From: Bacillota bacterium
Lineage (GTDB): Bacteria; Bacillota; Clostridia; Acetivibrionales; DSM-2933
Direction of reading: 5' to 3'
Length of the DNA stretch: 64,000 nt
NCBI GenBank assembly: GCA_023430975.1
Contig: JAEYYB010000071.1
Location: forward strand, 79,234-143,233
This document shows positions 29,061-38,539 of this stretch, in pieces. Each line of letters begins with the position of its first letter. Position 1 is the first letter of the stretch. Under the pieces are notes generated by a model, which had not been told where the DNA came from, did no database searches, and saw only the letters and a program-made list of their open reading frames with translations. A program made the position numbers and the translations under genes.

Positions 29061-29084
29061 CCTGCTTGATTTCTATTAGCAGAT
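29061..29084 (-). terminator. Terminator after the DUF3788 gene
   Basis: On the minus strand CTGCT and AGCAG form a short stem followed by GGTTTTTTTGTA, about 65 bases after the stop. The stem is short, but the T-tract is good. Confidence 0.55.
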
Positions 29085-29149
29085 CTTTCTAGATGTATGT
29101 TAGAATTTATAAATTCTTAAGTTGAGTTAATAGTTTAGTAATTTTTTAA

Positions 29150-29584
29150 TCATACCTTTGGCTTGACTCTTGCAGCAATAAGCCTCTTAACATCGCCAAA
29201 CACACTAGTATCTTTCACCTCTATCATGAGCCAGCGTCCTCCACAAGCAAAGGTTGTTTTAGTGTATAATTCTTGTATATACGGCGTCAAAGTACCAAGC
29301 ATCATTTCAACTTCTGCTTCTTCCTTTGCACCTACTACAACCAATGCTATAAAGTAGCCTTCCATCGGATACAGGGTACACAATGACTTGCCGCTCTTTT
29401 GGTATTTAACATTCCAACCCGGCTGTGCAGCACATTTACTGTACGACATTTTAGGCTGAACCTTATATGTGCTTTCTATGTACGATAACAGTTTGAGCCA
29501 CAGATCCGACCCTTGTCCGATGTACTGGTTAATATCGTCAGCAGTCGGCATTTGAGTGTCATTAAAGAGATCATTCCATTTCAT
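29150..29584 (-). CDS. DUF3788 family protein
   Basis: A 144-residue soluble protein. The opening MKWNDLFNDTQMP, the central YPMEGYFIALVVVG and the C-terminal GGRWLMIEVKD match the DUF3788 family, found in Firmicutes and Bacteroidetes and without known function. Start 29584 gives the better distance to AAGGAAG than the ATG six bases earlier. It lies downstream of a methyltransferase gene on the same strand, 21 bases apart, and is followed by a terminator. Confidence 0.78.
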   Translation of the reverse strand: MKWNDLFNDTQMPTADDINQYIGQGSDLWLKLLSYIESTYKVQPKMSYSKCAAQPGWNVKYQKSGKSLCTLYPMEGYFIALVVVGAKEEAEVEMMLGTLTPYIQELYTKTTFACGGRWLMIEVKDTSVFGDVKRLIAARVKPKV

Positions 29585-29605
29585 AATCATCTTCCTTTTA
29601 TGTTC

Positions 29606-30337
29606 TTATATTGATGCAACTAATACCATCATGAAAGAATTATTCTTATCAAAACTGCCCCCGTTAAAATCTCCAAAAAACTCTATTTTTTTATACCCAC
29701 TATCAGACAGGACATTCTTTATATCGTCATACATAAGGGGATAAATCGGTATCTCATTATCATATTTTTGATTATCTACTGACAAAACAGTTTTGAAATA
29801 TACTTTATTTTCCACTCTATCATACCTGTAAAACCTCTCAAATGTCAACCCTGCTTCCTCATTATAAATTGTCGGTAGAGACTTTATATCTTTTGAAATT
29901 ACCCTGTCATAATTAATCACCTGGATTATTAAGCTTCCATTACTACTGATAATATCCTTTACATCTCTAATGAAATCTTTTATTTGGGTTAAATTGTCCA
30001 AATGCACTAAGGAATTCCCAATACAAAATACAGTGTCAAAATTATCTCCGTAGAATTTCTCCTTCAAATCAAGCATATTTGCATGCATAAATTTTATTTT
30101 ACCGTTTAAATTCTGGGTTTTGACTGCCAAATTTTCAATCATACTTTTATCAATATCCACTGCCGTTACATCGTAGCCGTACTTGCACAATTCCATGGAA
30201 TAGCCTCCTGTACCGCATGCCACATCAAGAATGGATTTTGGCGGATTACCTGCATTCCTTCTTAAAAACTCCACTGTCCCAATAGAGACAGGAAATATAT
30301 TATCATAATACTTTGAAATCTCTTCATAAAAGGCCAT
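29606..30337 (-). CDS. Class I SAM-dependent methyltransferase
   Basis: A 243-residue methyltransferase of the Methyltransf_25 type. The SAM-binding motif I is ILDVACGTGGYS (about 35-46), followed by VTAVDID at motif Post I and FDTVFCIGNSLVHL at motif II. The substrate cannot be deduced. Start MAFYEEISKYYD at 30337 follows AAAGGAGAG; an in-frame extension of nine codons upstream lacks a site. Its neighbours are an HD protein upstream and DUF3788 downstream, which does not point to a pathway. Confidence 0.87.
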   Translation of the reverse strand: MAFYEEISKYYDNIFPVSIGTVEFLRRNAGNPPKSILDVACGTGGYSMELCKYGYDVTAVDIDKSMIENLAVKTQNLNGKIKFMHANMLDLKEKFYGDNFDTVFCIGNSLVHLDNLTQIKDFIRDVKDIISSNGSLIIQVINYDRVISKDIKSLPTIYNEEAGLTFERFYRYDRVENKVYFKTVLSVDNQKYDNEIPIYPLMYDDIKNVLSDSGYKKIEFFGDFNGGSFDKNNSFMMVLVASI

Positions 30338-30391
30338 ATCATGCACTCTCCTTTGTTTGAACAAATATATCCCAAAAGGTATATATTGTTA

Positions 30392-30961
30392 TTATAAACC
30401 ATACATAGCTTCAACAATTTTATTTCCAGTATCTGTTTTAAAGTATTTCTCTTTAATAGATTTTATAGATGTAATATCCAGGGAATCTTCATCAATATTA
30501 ACTATGAAGTCAGCTTCTATAAGAATTTGGAAATCCATGCCATCTACCTTATTATAACTATGATGATTACCTATCAAGTAACAAACCCTGTTAATAATTG
30601 TTTGTTCGATACCAATTTCCTTTAAAATCCTCTCTGCAATTGGCGGGCCTTCAATCTCCTGATACTTTCCTGCAGAGGAATTATATTTTCTTTCAGCTTC
30701 TTTGATCCCTATATCATGCAAAACTGCAGCAAGTTCAATAACTGTTCTTATTTCTTCTGCAACAGATTCATTCCCACTTATAGTCTTCGCAAAACCATAA
30801 ACTTTTATAGCATGGTTTATTCTTCTAACATCTTGTTGGTTGTAGTTTATTAAACTGTTTAATGCTTTTGATATCATATTAATTTCATCCTCTCCCATAT
30901 TATCAATTATAAAACTTAAGCTATAAATATCCTCCGCAAACTTTTCCATTGGAAATAACAT
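30392..30961 (-). CDS. HD-domain phosphohydrolase
   Basis: A 189-residue HD-family protein. The metal-binding residues are in AAVLHDIGIKEAE (about 79-91) and GNHHSYN (about 130), with an Asp in ADFIVNIDED. Members hydrolyse nucleotides or other phosphoesters; the substrate is unknown. Start at 30961 (MLFPMEKFAED) is chosen because AAGG lies upstream and because the longer frame, up to 31096, runs into repeat DNA whose copy at 48123 produces a similar extension before the phosphatase gene. Located upstream of the methyltransferase gene, 54 bases apart. Confidence 0.82.
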   Translation of the reverse strand: MLFPMEKFAEDIYSLSFIIDNMGEDEINMISKALNSLINYNQQDVRRINHAIKVYGFAKTISGNESVAEEIRTVIELAAVLHDIGIKEAERKYNSSAGKYQEIEGPPIAERILKEIGIEQTIINRVCYLIGNHHSYNKVDGMDFQILIEADFIVNIDEDSLDITSIKSIKEKYFKTDTGNKIVEAMYGL

Positions 30962-31026
30962 GTAAATTATATACCTTTTTTTGAGAATATTCAGTATCCT
31001 GAGATACGATAATACGCCATAATTTC

Positions 31027-31107
31027 TTAGTCTAAAAATCGCTTGCGATTTTTCAGCCTTGGTTGTTGTCGTGAGAAAATATAGTTCGGCATGCACTATA
31101 TTTTCCT
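31027..31107. repeat. Family 4 repeat
   Basis: Contains AAAAATCGCTTGCGATTTTT, the shared TTGGTTGTTGTCGTGAGAAA core and a closing palindrome AAAATATAGT...ACTATATTTT. The core recurs at 48123-48208 and, in a variant split form, at 14610-14801. Confidence 0.7.
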
Positions 31108-31109
31108 AT

Positions 31110-31306
31110 ATTAAAAGTGTTAATAATCTTACATTTGGCGGAGCAAATAACGAACGGTTCAATATAATTAAAATCAGTATTAATCTTGCATTTGGCAGAG
31201 CAAAATAACGAACGGTTTAACGTTATTTTGTGATAGACAAATAGTAAGATTAACTGATTTTAATAGATTTGCTTAAGACAAATGTAATAGATTTATCACT
31301 TTTAAT
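31110..31306. repeat. Family 1 repeat with a nested 98-bp relative
   Basis: Outer ends are ATTAAAAGTGTTAATAATC and GATTTATCACTTTTAAT. The inserted element spans 31167-31264 with its own ends, ATTAAAATCAG and CTGATTTTAAT, and shares the internal CAAAATAACGAACGG-type blocks. Removing it leaves a 99-bp outer copy, two bases more than the 97-bp solo copies. Confidence 0.85.
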
Positions 31307-31314
31307 ATAGACAT

Positions 31315-31338
31315 AAAAAAACGCCTTGCGGCGTTTTT
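31315..31338 (-). terminator. Terminator after spoVR
   Basis: AAAAACGCC-TTG-CGGCGTTTTT forms a compact GC-rich hairpin with A and T tracts; on the minus strand it ends with TTTTTTTATG. The spoVR stop codon touches its edge. Confidence 0.9.
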
Positions 31339-32725
31339 AAACATTAGTAAGAGAAATCTTTTTTTGTTCGTCACACATTATCATTTTACGTTTCTCATCA
31401 AGCATGGTAAGTAGTACTACCTTGCCATCCCAGAGGTCCTCCACATGTTTCAATGTCTCATAAGCATAGCTTAATTCCAGTTCCCTTCCATCGTACTGAT
31501 GCTCCAACACCAGAGTGTTATCCTTCTGAACATATTCCAACACCTTAATGATGGGTATTCCCGACATACCTACTGAGCTTGCCAAGGTATCCCTGATCTT
31601 CATCCATCCATCTTCGTCTGCAACCTCTGATATTATATAATCATTTCCCCTCTTGCCATATTCAAAAAGGTTCATCTCCTGGCACAATTCATAGTTTAGA
31701 TATCGTCTTAAGAAGGACTGGTCTCTCTCCACTTCCCTTATTTCAAATATCTTCCTTGGATTATCCGGGTAGTTGTTCCTAATGTATTCAAAAATCTTAA
31801 ACCCTACATAGTATGGATTAATTTGGCCTAAATGAGGTCTTATAACCTGATTGTGCCTTTTCAAAAACTCAAAATGAAGGCCTTGGGGAAGTTCCAATTT
31901 GTTAAGTATTGTATAATGCCAAAAACTAGCCCAACCTTCATTCATTATCTTTGTCTCAATCTGGGGTACAAAATAGGATGTTTCAAACCTTACTATGTCA
32001 ATAAGATCACGCTCCCAGGAATTAAGCTTACCATACTTTGAAACAAACCGCAGCAAATCATCATCAGGCTCTAACGGTATTTTTTTGAAATCCGGCACTT
32101 CTTCAGGCTGCGTCTGTTTTGGCTCTAAAAGAGGATACTCGCTCTTGGGCTTCTGATACCTCTCTAATAGTGCTTTCCTCTTCTCGTCCTCACTTAGTCG
32201 TTTTATTCCTATCTCTCTGGGACATTGAAATTTTAATGCATGGGCAGCATTTAAAATCTTCTCAACCTTTGCATAACCGATACCGGGGTCTGCAATGTAT
32301 TCCCTGATCCTGTCTGCATGATTTTTGAAGGTTTCAATGGTCAATTCCGCTTTGGTTCCATCCCTAAAAAGCCTGTTGTTCTTAAAAAAGTCATTATGTC
32401 CGTAAACATGTGCTATAGTAAGTATTTGAAGAAGCAGTGTATTGTCCTTCATAAGATATGCCAGACAGGGGTTGGAATTTATTACCATTTCATATGGCAA
32501 ACCTGTCAGGTTATACTTATGCAAAGTTTTTATTCTTTCATAAGACTTTCCATAGCTCCAGTGCGGGTAGTGGGAAGGCATACCGACATAAGCTTCATAA
32601 CCTATCATATCCTCATAGCTGCATATTTCAAATTCCTGTTCATAGTAATCAAGGCCTACAGCTTGTGCTATCTCTTCTATTCGTTCATTCCACATCTTAA
32701 GTTCACTTATCGTATAATCAGACAT
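31337..32725 (-). CDS. spoVR: SpoVR family protein
   Basis: A 462-residue member of the SpoVR/YcgB family, needed for normal spore cortex in Bacillus and part of a stress-associated trio with a PrkA kinase and a YhbH/YeaH protein. Recognised by the N-terminal region MSDYTISELKMWNERI, the FEICSYEDMIGYEAY and GMPSHYPHWSYGK blocks (about 28-57), and EGWASFWHYTILNKL-type residues in the middle (NEGWASFWHY, about 263). No catalytic residues are established. Third gene of prkA-yhbH-spoVR, 154 bases after yhbH, with a repeat element in the gap. Confidence 0.94.
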   Translation of the reverse strand: MSDYTISELKMWNERIEEIAQAVGLDYYEQEFEICSYEDMIGYEAYVGMPSHYPHWSYGKSYERIKTLHKYNLTGLPYEMVINSNPCLAYLMKDNTLLLQILTIAHVYGHNDFFKNNRLFRDGTKAELTIETFKNHADRIREYIADPGIGYAKVEKILNAAHALKFQCPREIGIKRLSEDEKRKALLERYQKPKSEYPLLEPKQTQPEEVPDFKKIPLEPDDDLLRFVSKYGKLNSWERDLIDIVRFETSYFVPQIETKIMNEGWASFWHYTILNKLELPQGLHFEFLKRHNQVIRPHLGQINPYYVGFKIFEYIRNNYPDNPRKIFEIREVERDQSFLRRYLNYELCQEMNLFEYGKRGNDYIISEVADEDGWMKIRDTLASSVGMSGIPIIKVLEYVQKDNTLVLEHQYDGRELELSYAYETLKHVEDLWDGKVVLLTMLDEKRKMIMCDEQKKISLTNV

Positions 32726-32769
32726 TTAAGACCCTCCCTACACCAAAGAATGCGTAAAATCAATTATTG

Positions 32770-32864
32770 TTACTTCCTTAGCCATGACTTAACCCGTCAA
32801 CACCCAGGATGCATGGCGAGCAGTTTAGCGAAGCTAAATGACCAGCCGCGTAAAAGGGAAGTAA
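32770..32864. repeat. Family 2-like repeat between yhbH and spoVR
   Basis: TTACTTCC and GGGAAGTAA form inverted ends. The interior has GACTTAACCCGTCAACAC, comparable to the family 2 core, plus an extra hairpin TTTAGCGAAGCTAAA. It sits inside the predicted operon transcript. Confidence 0.55.
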
Positions 32865-32879
32865 TTTTTTATTCATGCC

Positions 32880-34142
32880 TCAATTTGGATCATCCTTATC
32901 TAGCAGCTTCTTCAGGCCGGGCAGCACATCTTCTTTTTTTGTCATGGTAACAATTGAAAAATTCTTATGCTTTACACTCTTTTGATACTCACTTTTAATT
33001 GTGCTTATGGAGGAATAATAGCCAGGTACAATCTCTCCATATCCAAAAAGGTTGCAAACCTCACAAAGCTTATTTGCATATTCCACCGCTTTAACATTAT
33101 CTTCAGCCCAATTATCACCATCGCTGCAATGGAAGGCATATATATTCCAGCTTGATGGATTATACCTTTGCTCTATGATTTCAAGTGCTTTTTCATAACC
33201 GCTGCTTATATAGGTACCTCCCGATTCGCCCTTATGGAAAAACTCGTTTTCACTTACTTCCTTTGCGACTGTTGTATGAGCTACAAATGCCACCTCAACA
33301 TTAGCATATTTGAGCCTTATGAACTGGTACAGCAAAAAGTAAAAGCTTCTGGCAAGGTACTTTTTTGATTGATCCATAGACCCTGAAACGTCCATAATGC
33401 AAATAACAACTGCATTGTAGTCCTTCTTGTGCTCTTCCCTTACTCTCCAGTACCTTAAATCATCCTCAATAAAAGGAAACCTTCTAGGTACATTTTCTGT
33501 ATTTTCAACATCGGGATATTGATTTTCATTTATGTTTTCATCAATGTTTTCATCGATATTTTCATCATTATCACCGGAAGATGATTGATCATTCATTTCT
33601 CTCAAGGTTCTTTCATACCCCTGCTTACGTTTAATCTTCTCGATTATAGAACGTTTTTTGGCAAGTCTGGGCGGAATTCCCTTCCTCTGGAAACCTGAAC
33701 GCTTGGCATATCTGATTGACTCAAGCTCCCCCATCCTTTTCCGATCAAGATCAGGCAGGTTGAGATCATCAAAAAGGTAGCTAATTAGTTCATCTATGGT
33801 AATTTCTGTTTCGTAGTAATCCTCACCTTCCTGATTCCCTGCCTGACCAGAGCCATTTCCCTGGCCCTGACCCTGGTCCTCACCCACCTTATCTCCCCTC
33901 TTTTCATTACCTGTTCCACTTCCTGTTCCGGAAGTATTCTTCCCGTATATGAACTGGTATTCCTTAATGCTTTTTATGGGGATCTTGATTTTTTTATCTT
34001 TTCTCTGCCCTATAATGCTTTCTTCTGCAATAATATTTCCAATATTTTTCTTAATAGAGTCCTCAACCAATTGACGATGTCTCCGCCTGTCTTCTGCCGA
34101 CCTGTCTTTGCCGCTGCTGCTGAACTCCTTGAAAATAGCCAT
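32880..34142 (-). CDS. yhbH: YhbH/YeaH-type DUF444 protein with VWA-like domain
   Basis: A 420-residue DUF444 protein. It starts with MAIFKEFSSSGKDRS and a conserved basic stretch, then a Gly/Gln/Glu low-complexity region (about 70-110), a second acidic repeat region with NIDENIDENINEN (about 198-210), and a VWA-like C-terminal half with the metal-site motif DVSGSMDQS (about 253). Homologues are expressed in sporulation or stress with PrkA kinase. Start at 34142; the AAAATGG context lacks a strong site (GGGG is about eight bases upstream). The middle gene of the trio. Confidence 0.93.
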   Translation of the reverse strand: MAIFKEFSSSGKDRSAEDRRRHRQLVEDSIKKNIGNIIAEESIIGQRKDKKIKIPIKSIKEYQFIYGKNTSGTGSGTGNEKRGDKVGEDQGQGQGNGSGQAGNQEGEDYYETEITIDELISYLFDDLNLPDLDRKRMGELESIRYAKRSGFQRKGIPPRLAKKRSIIEKIKRKQGYERTLREMNDQSSSGDNDENIDENIDENINENQYPDVENTENVPRRFPFIEDDLRYWRVREEHKKDYNAVVICIMDVSGSMDQSKKYLARSFYFLLYQFIRLKYANVEVAFVAHTTVAKEVSENEFFHKGESGGTYISSGYEKALEIIEQRYNPSSWNIYAFHCSDGDNWAEDNVKAVEYANKLCEVCNLFGYGEIVPGYYSSISTIKSEYQKSVKHKNFSIVTMTKKEDVLPGLKKLLDKDDPN

Positions 34143-34206
34143 TTTAATCACCCCATATCAGGTAATTTCCAAAAATAGTTTCACATTTTATGCGTTTCAC
34201 ACATTC

Positions 34207-36135
34207 TTAATCTTTCCATAAGTTATTAGCTGCATATTTTAGTATTACATTGCAGCAATGATCGCAATAACCGTAGTTTTTCATCTCTTCAACCATTGCA
34301 TTGTATTTTTCGCTTTGTTCCTGATCCCTCACCTTAGCCATTGTGACAACCCTGCTTAACTCTCTTACAGACGCAGTAAGTTTTTTCTCTATAGCTTCCT
34401 TTAACGGCTCATAGCTGTTGAAATCAAGCTTTCCTCCGTTTCTAAGAACAAAGAACATATATGCAGTAACATCTGCTCTAAACCCTTTTGCCGCAGAATC
34501 TGTAATTCCGATTTGTTCTTCAATTGATCTTAAGAACCTTTCATCCGGCTCTAACTCCTCGCCAGTGTTCCGATCCTTAATCTTTGTTTTGTTAACAAAT
34601 GCTTCAGCATGGTCAAGGTAGTTATTAAAGAGGCTTTCAGCCTGCTCTCTGTATCCATGAATAAATGCCTTGGTTATTTCCTTCTCAAGTATCTTGTTAT
34701 ATTCTTTTCTGATGTTATCCTGTATGAAAGCCAAATACCTTGATTTGTCATCATCGGATATGGCAAGTTCCTTAACGGCCTTAACAAGGGTTTCCATTAC
34801 AGAAATAGGATTTATGCAATCATGCTCCGATTCCGATAAAGCAGTGTCAATCGACTTCATGATAAACCTTGTTGAAATACCTGTCATACCTTCCCTTGCC
34901 GCTTCTTCACGCAGCTCAAATATATCAATTTTTCTTGCCATTCCCTTTTCAACAATCTCTTCACCATTATATATTTTGAGCTTGGTCATAGGGTCAACCT
35001 TAGCAGAAGGTGAAAGCCTTGTAAGAATTGCAAACATTGAAGCAATCTCAATTGTATGTGGTGCAATATGAGCTTTAAATCTGCTCTTTTTAAGTATCTT
35101 TTCATAAATCTTAGTTTCTTCACTAAGTTCAAGGCAGTATGGTATTTCAATCTTTACAATTCTATCTAAAATAGCTTCATTGGTATGATCTGATTTAAAC
35201 TTGTTCCATTCTGCTTCATTTGAGTGTGCAAGTATTATTCCGTCAAAATAGATCATTGATCCTTTCCCCGGTGACGGAACTGATTTTTCCTGGGTTGCAG
35301 TTATCATTGTATGAAGGTATTCAGTTTCATTTTTGAAAACTTCTATAAACTCTACTATACCTCTATTACCAACGTTAAAGGCACCATTTAAGGATAAGAC
35401 TCTTGGATCATCTTCAGGATACATGTCAATCTTCGATATATCAACCGATCCTATAAGAACTGATGTGTCCTGGTTGTTAGGGTCAACAGGAGGCACTACA
35501 CCTATTCCTTTTCTCGATCTGATGGAGAACCCTACTGTTTCAACCGGGAATTTCTCATACTCACCATTAAATTCATTCTTAAGCCTGTAGCGGCATATAG
35601 GACAAAGGTCACCCTCTATCTTTACATTGAGTATTTCTTCAAACTGTTTTCTAAGATGCTTTGGAATCAAATGCAAAGGCTCCTCCCTTATCGGGCAGCC
35701 TTTTAATGAATATACCGGCTGACTCATTTCAAGGGCTTTTTTCAGGGCTTCCATAAGTGATGATTTACCTGAACCAACGGGTCCAACAAGATATAAAACC
35801 TGTCTTGACTCCTCTCCTGCCATTGCGGCTGAGTGAAAATACCTGACAAGCTTCATTATTGTCTTATCAATTCCAAAAAAATCTTCCTCAAAAAACTTGT
35901 ACTTCTTTACAACATCATTTCCATAAATTCTTCTTAGTCGAGGATTTTCATCAGTTTTAATAACTTCAACTCCCGGATCTGTTATAAGATTATACATTCT
36001 TTGGTGAGCTAACATGGAAATGTCAGAATTTTGTTTCAAAATTTCCAGATAATCCAGAAATACGCCTTTAAAAATGCCATTTTTTCTCTCTTCCCTATCC
36101 TTCTGAATAATGCTAGAAATATCTACCTTTCCCAT
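34207..36135 (-). CDS. prkA: PrkA family serine protein kinase / AAA+ protein
   Basis: A 642-residue PrkA protein, the first gene of the prkA-yhbH-spoVR trio. An AAA+ module carries the P-loop VGPVGSGKSS (about 115-124) and RGIVEFIEVFKN, and the C-terminal part has kinase-like similarity in the family. A four-Cys element (CPIC within the middle, CDHCC at the end) may bind metal. In Bacillus it is linked to sporulation and may also act as a AAA protease. Start MGKVDISSIIQKD at 36135 follows AAGGAGG with good spacing. The 5' flank is over 500 bases. Confidence 0.94.
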   Translation of the reverse strand: MGKVDISSIIQKDREERKNGIFKGVFLDYLEILKQNSDISMLAHQRMYNLITDPGVEVIKTDENPRLRRIYGNDVVKKYKFFEEDFFGIDKTIMKLVRYFHSAAMAGEESRQVLYLVGPVGSGKSSLMEALKKALEMSQPVYSLKGCPIREEPLHLIPKHLRKQFEEILNVKIEGDLCPICRYRLKNEFNGEYEKFPVETVGFSIRSRKGIGVVPPVDPNNQDTSVLIGSVDISKIDMYPEDDPRVLSLNGAFNVGNRGIVEFIEVFKNETEYLHTMITATQEKSVPSPGKGSMIYFDGIILAHSNEAEWNKFKSDHTNEAILDRIVKIEIPYCLELSEETKIYEKILKKSRFKAHIAPHTIEIASMFAILTRLSPSAKVDPMTKLKIYNGEEIVEKGMARKIDIFELREEAAREGMTGISTRFIMKSIDTALSESEHDCINPISVMETLVKAVKELAISDDDKSRYLAFIQDNIRKEYNKILEKEITKAFIHGYREQAESLFNNYLDHAEAFVNKTKIKDRNTGEELEPDERFLRSIEEQIGITDSAAKGFRADVTAYMFFVLRNGGKLDFNSYEPLKEAIEKKLTASVRELSRVVTMAKVRDQEQSEKYNAMVEEMKNYGYCDHCCNVILKYAANNLWKD

Positions 36136-36709
36136 AATAAATGCCTCCTTTTTAATAGGATATGTTGGTTCATGTAGCATACAAACGTTACTTCATTCTA
36201 TATAAAATCACATAATCTTTAATATCAATTAATAAGGAGATTTCAAAAGTTTCCTTGGTCAATTTTTATGGATGAAAAATACAAAACTAATATTTTACAA
36301 TTCTCCATTTAATAAACTACTTTTAAAAAATCACTTATGCAATTTATATATAAATTATAATATTAATAAAGGTCATTTATATTACCTTTATTAAATAAAT
36401 ATTTCTACATTTATTACCTTTATTACCTTAAATATTTACCGGAAAAGAAGAAACTTTAAACAAAAATTTTTTATAAGCTTTAAATCTATAACAATCAATT
36501 AATTTTTATCTAAGTTATTGTGAACTTAATATATATTAAAAGCTCCGCCAAATGTAATAGATTTATCACTTTTAATATAATATAATTTTATCATAATTAA
36601 CACAAAATAACTATATCCAACTTTCCTCTTTTTACTCACATTTTACCATTATAATAGGTTTGTATTTAATGATATAATAATTTTGCCATAATCCCCGTTT
36701 TGGAAAGGT
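36136..36709. other. Divergent AT-rich intergenic region
   Basis: 574 bases between divergent prkA and the membrane-protein gene. The only structured elements I see are the shortened family 1 copy at 36535-36576 and a short TTATTACCTTTATTACC direct repeat near 36410. No convincing promoter or RNA gene was found. Confidence 0.4.
36535..36576. repeat. Family 1 repeat, 42-bp internally deleted copy
   Basis: ATTAAAAG joined directly to CTCCGCCAAATGTAATAGATTTATCACTTTTAAT. The tips and right arm remain while the left arm and centre are lost. Confidence 0.75.
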
Positions 36710-38404
36710 ATGATTAATATTAAAACGTTTAAAGATAAAATACACAAATGTTTATATACACTGCTTGCTATAACAGCAGGATTATGCCTTTTTTTGCTGA
36801 CTAGTTCCATAATCCTTGAAAAGAGTATTATGAATCCTGAATTTCATGATGAACTGCTAAAAAAACACGACTTGTATTCATATACACAAAAACAAATAAA
36901 AAATTCATTTGATAACTTAAATCTTAATTCAGGATCCGATGCAGACTCCGACCAGATTTCAAACCTTTTGCTTTCTCTAAAAAAGTCTGTTACCCCAGAT
37001 CTAATAAATATGAACTTAGATAGCCTTGTTGATGGCATTTTTCAATATCTCAACGGAAAAAGCACCTTTCTTCCCGACATAATAATAAACGCCGATGCTA
37101 CTAAGGATAATATTGATCCCAACGATATGACGGACCATAATCAAAAATACTCATACGCCTTGTCAAAAATAAAAAAGATAAACTTAAGTCTTATCCTTCA
37201 ATATTTTGACAGAAGTGATATTGCTGACAGTCTGTCCATAATAAAGCTTTACTTTTATATAGTAAATACTATACCTGTTTTCCTTGCCCTGCTGGCAGTA
37301 CTGCTTTTTATTATAGCTGCAGCCTTTTCAAAAAATATAATAAAAGTTATTAAATGGCTTATACTAATGTCTTCTGCTTGGGCCTCATTATTGTTAGCGT
37401 CTGCTTTTTTCATTATTTATAAAAGTTATACACTGGATAGCATCATCTATCCAATTACTTCATCCATACCGCTTCCTGCTGATATTACATTCTCCTATAT
37501 AAATGACATTCTAAAAGGCGTATGGACAACCCTTATGGTGCTTGGGCTTATTATTGGTTTAATCTGCCCGGTATTACTAATTATGCTTAAGACCAAACGC
37601 ATTAACTTTGCAGAAAAGGAGATATATGGCGATAGAACCAAGCTCTTTAGCTCCATAAAATACGGAGCCTGTATTTTCATATTTATGTTAGTTATATCGG
37701 TATTAATAAATAAATCTTATATAGTTAAAAAGGAATTTTTAGAAAATAATTTCCCTGTAATTATTAATAAACTTAAGAATTACAGCACTGTAACCAAAAT
37801 TATTCCCGCAAAGGATACTTCAATATATATGCTTCTTCTAAAGCTTGTTAACAAAAGTGATAAGACCCCTATAGCTGACATAAAAATGCATCTTACAGGT
37901 GAAGCCTCTTCGGGCAAAGTAAACAGCCTTGATATTGTATCTGACGAAAACGGTGATGCCAGGTATATCCTTGATAAAGGTAAATACAGGCTAAGCTTTG
38001 ATTCAGATAGTTTTCCCAAGTCATATCAGATACCTTCACCTGTTTTTTTTGAGCTTAAGTCAGCCGGAACGACCATTATATCAATTGAACTCGATAAAGC
38101 CCAGGATACAGCCTTAAATAAATGGGGCATTGCAGAAATTGAAATTTTCGACAAAGACAATATACCGATTCATAATATTGAATTATTTGTTGAGGGTACC
38201 CCATCAGCACCCGGTAACCCCGATACCTTAAAAGCCGTTACAAATTCTGAAGGAATCGCCGTATTCAGGCTTAATGAGGGTAATTATAAAATCAACTTTA
38301 CAAATACAGCTTTTCCTACAGACTATAAAATCCCTTCGCCCATAGATATTAGTGTAATGGCTAACAGCATTGGACGATACAGCATAAAATTATCAAAGGA
38401 ATGA
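36710..38404 (+). CDS. Multi-span membrane protein with two C-terminal Ig/Cna-B-like repeats
   Basis: I do not recognise this 564-residue protein. An N-terminal membrane segment (about 15-36) is followed by an external-looking acidic region, then four further membrane segments (about 184-212, 217-240, 271-293, 315-335), and a C-terminal part made of two tandem domains: about 385-465 and 476-563. Each contains a matching box: DENGDARYILDKGKYRLSF versus NSEGIAVFRLNEGNYKINF, then SYQIPSP versus DYKIPSP. These look like carboxypeptidase-regulatory or Cna-B type beta domains exposed at the surface. GGAAAGG lies close before the ATG. It is transcribed away from prkA. Confidence 0.75.
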   Translation: MINIKTFKDKIHKCLYTLLAITAGLCLFLLTSSIILEKSIMNPEFHDELLKKHDLYSYTQKQIKNSFDNLNLNSGSDADSDQISNLLLSLKKSVTPDLINMNLDSLVDGIFQYLNGKSTFLPDIIINADATKDNIDPNDMTDHNQKYSYALSKIKKINLSLILQYFDRSDIADSLSIIKLYFYIVNTIPVFLALLAVLLFIIAAAFSKNIIKVIKWLILMSSAWASLLLASAFFIIYKSYTLDSIIYPITSSIPLPADITFSYINDILKGVWTTLMVLGLIIGLICPVLLIMLKTKRINFAEKEIYGDRTKLFSSIKYGACIFIFMLVISVLINKSYIVKKEFLENNFPVIINKLKNYSTVTKIIPAKDTSIYMLLLKLVNKSDKTPIADIKMHLTGEASSGKVNSLDIVSDENGDARYILDKGKYRLSFDSDSFPKSYQIPSPVFFELKSAGTTIISIELDKAQDTALNKWGIAEIEIFDKDNIPIHNIELFVEGTPSAPGNPDTLKAVTNSEGIAVFRLNEGNYKINFTNTAFPTDYKIPSPIDISVMANSIGRYSIKLSKE

Positions 38405-38464
38405 TGGATTTATTCTCAAGGCCGGCCCATCCTGTAACAATAAAATATTGCATGGAATATTATA

Positions 38465-38522
38465 AACCATATTAAATTAAATGATTACTCGTTTAACTTA
38501 ATATGGTTAAAGTATTTTTTAC
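38465..38522 (+). terminator. Long hairpin after the membrane-protein gene
   Basis: AACCATATTAAATTAAA and TTTAACTTAATATGGTT (16 of 17 pairs) enclose ten bases, followed by AAAGTATTTTTTAC. It lies between two co-directional genes and may terminate the first or attenuate read-through into the second. Confidence 0.55.
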
Positions 38523-38539
38523 AAGGAGGAAAGAAAACG

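Noticed and set aside
30962..31096. 45-codon N-terminal extension of the HD protein
   Set aside because: It lies in a family 4 repeat and has no ribosome binding site; the same happens before the phosphatase gene at 48093-48188.
32318..32950. Plus-strand frame of 210 codons
   Set aside because: Antisense to spoVR and crosses the repeat between spoVR and yhbH; no start signal.
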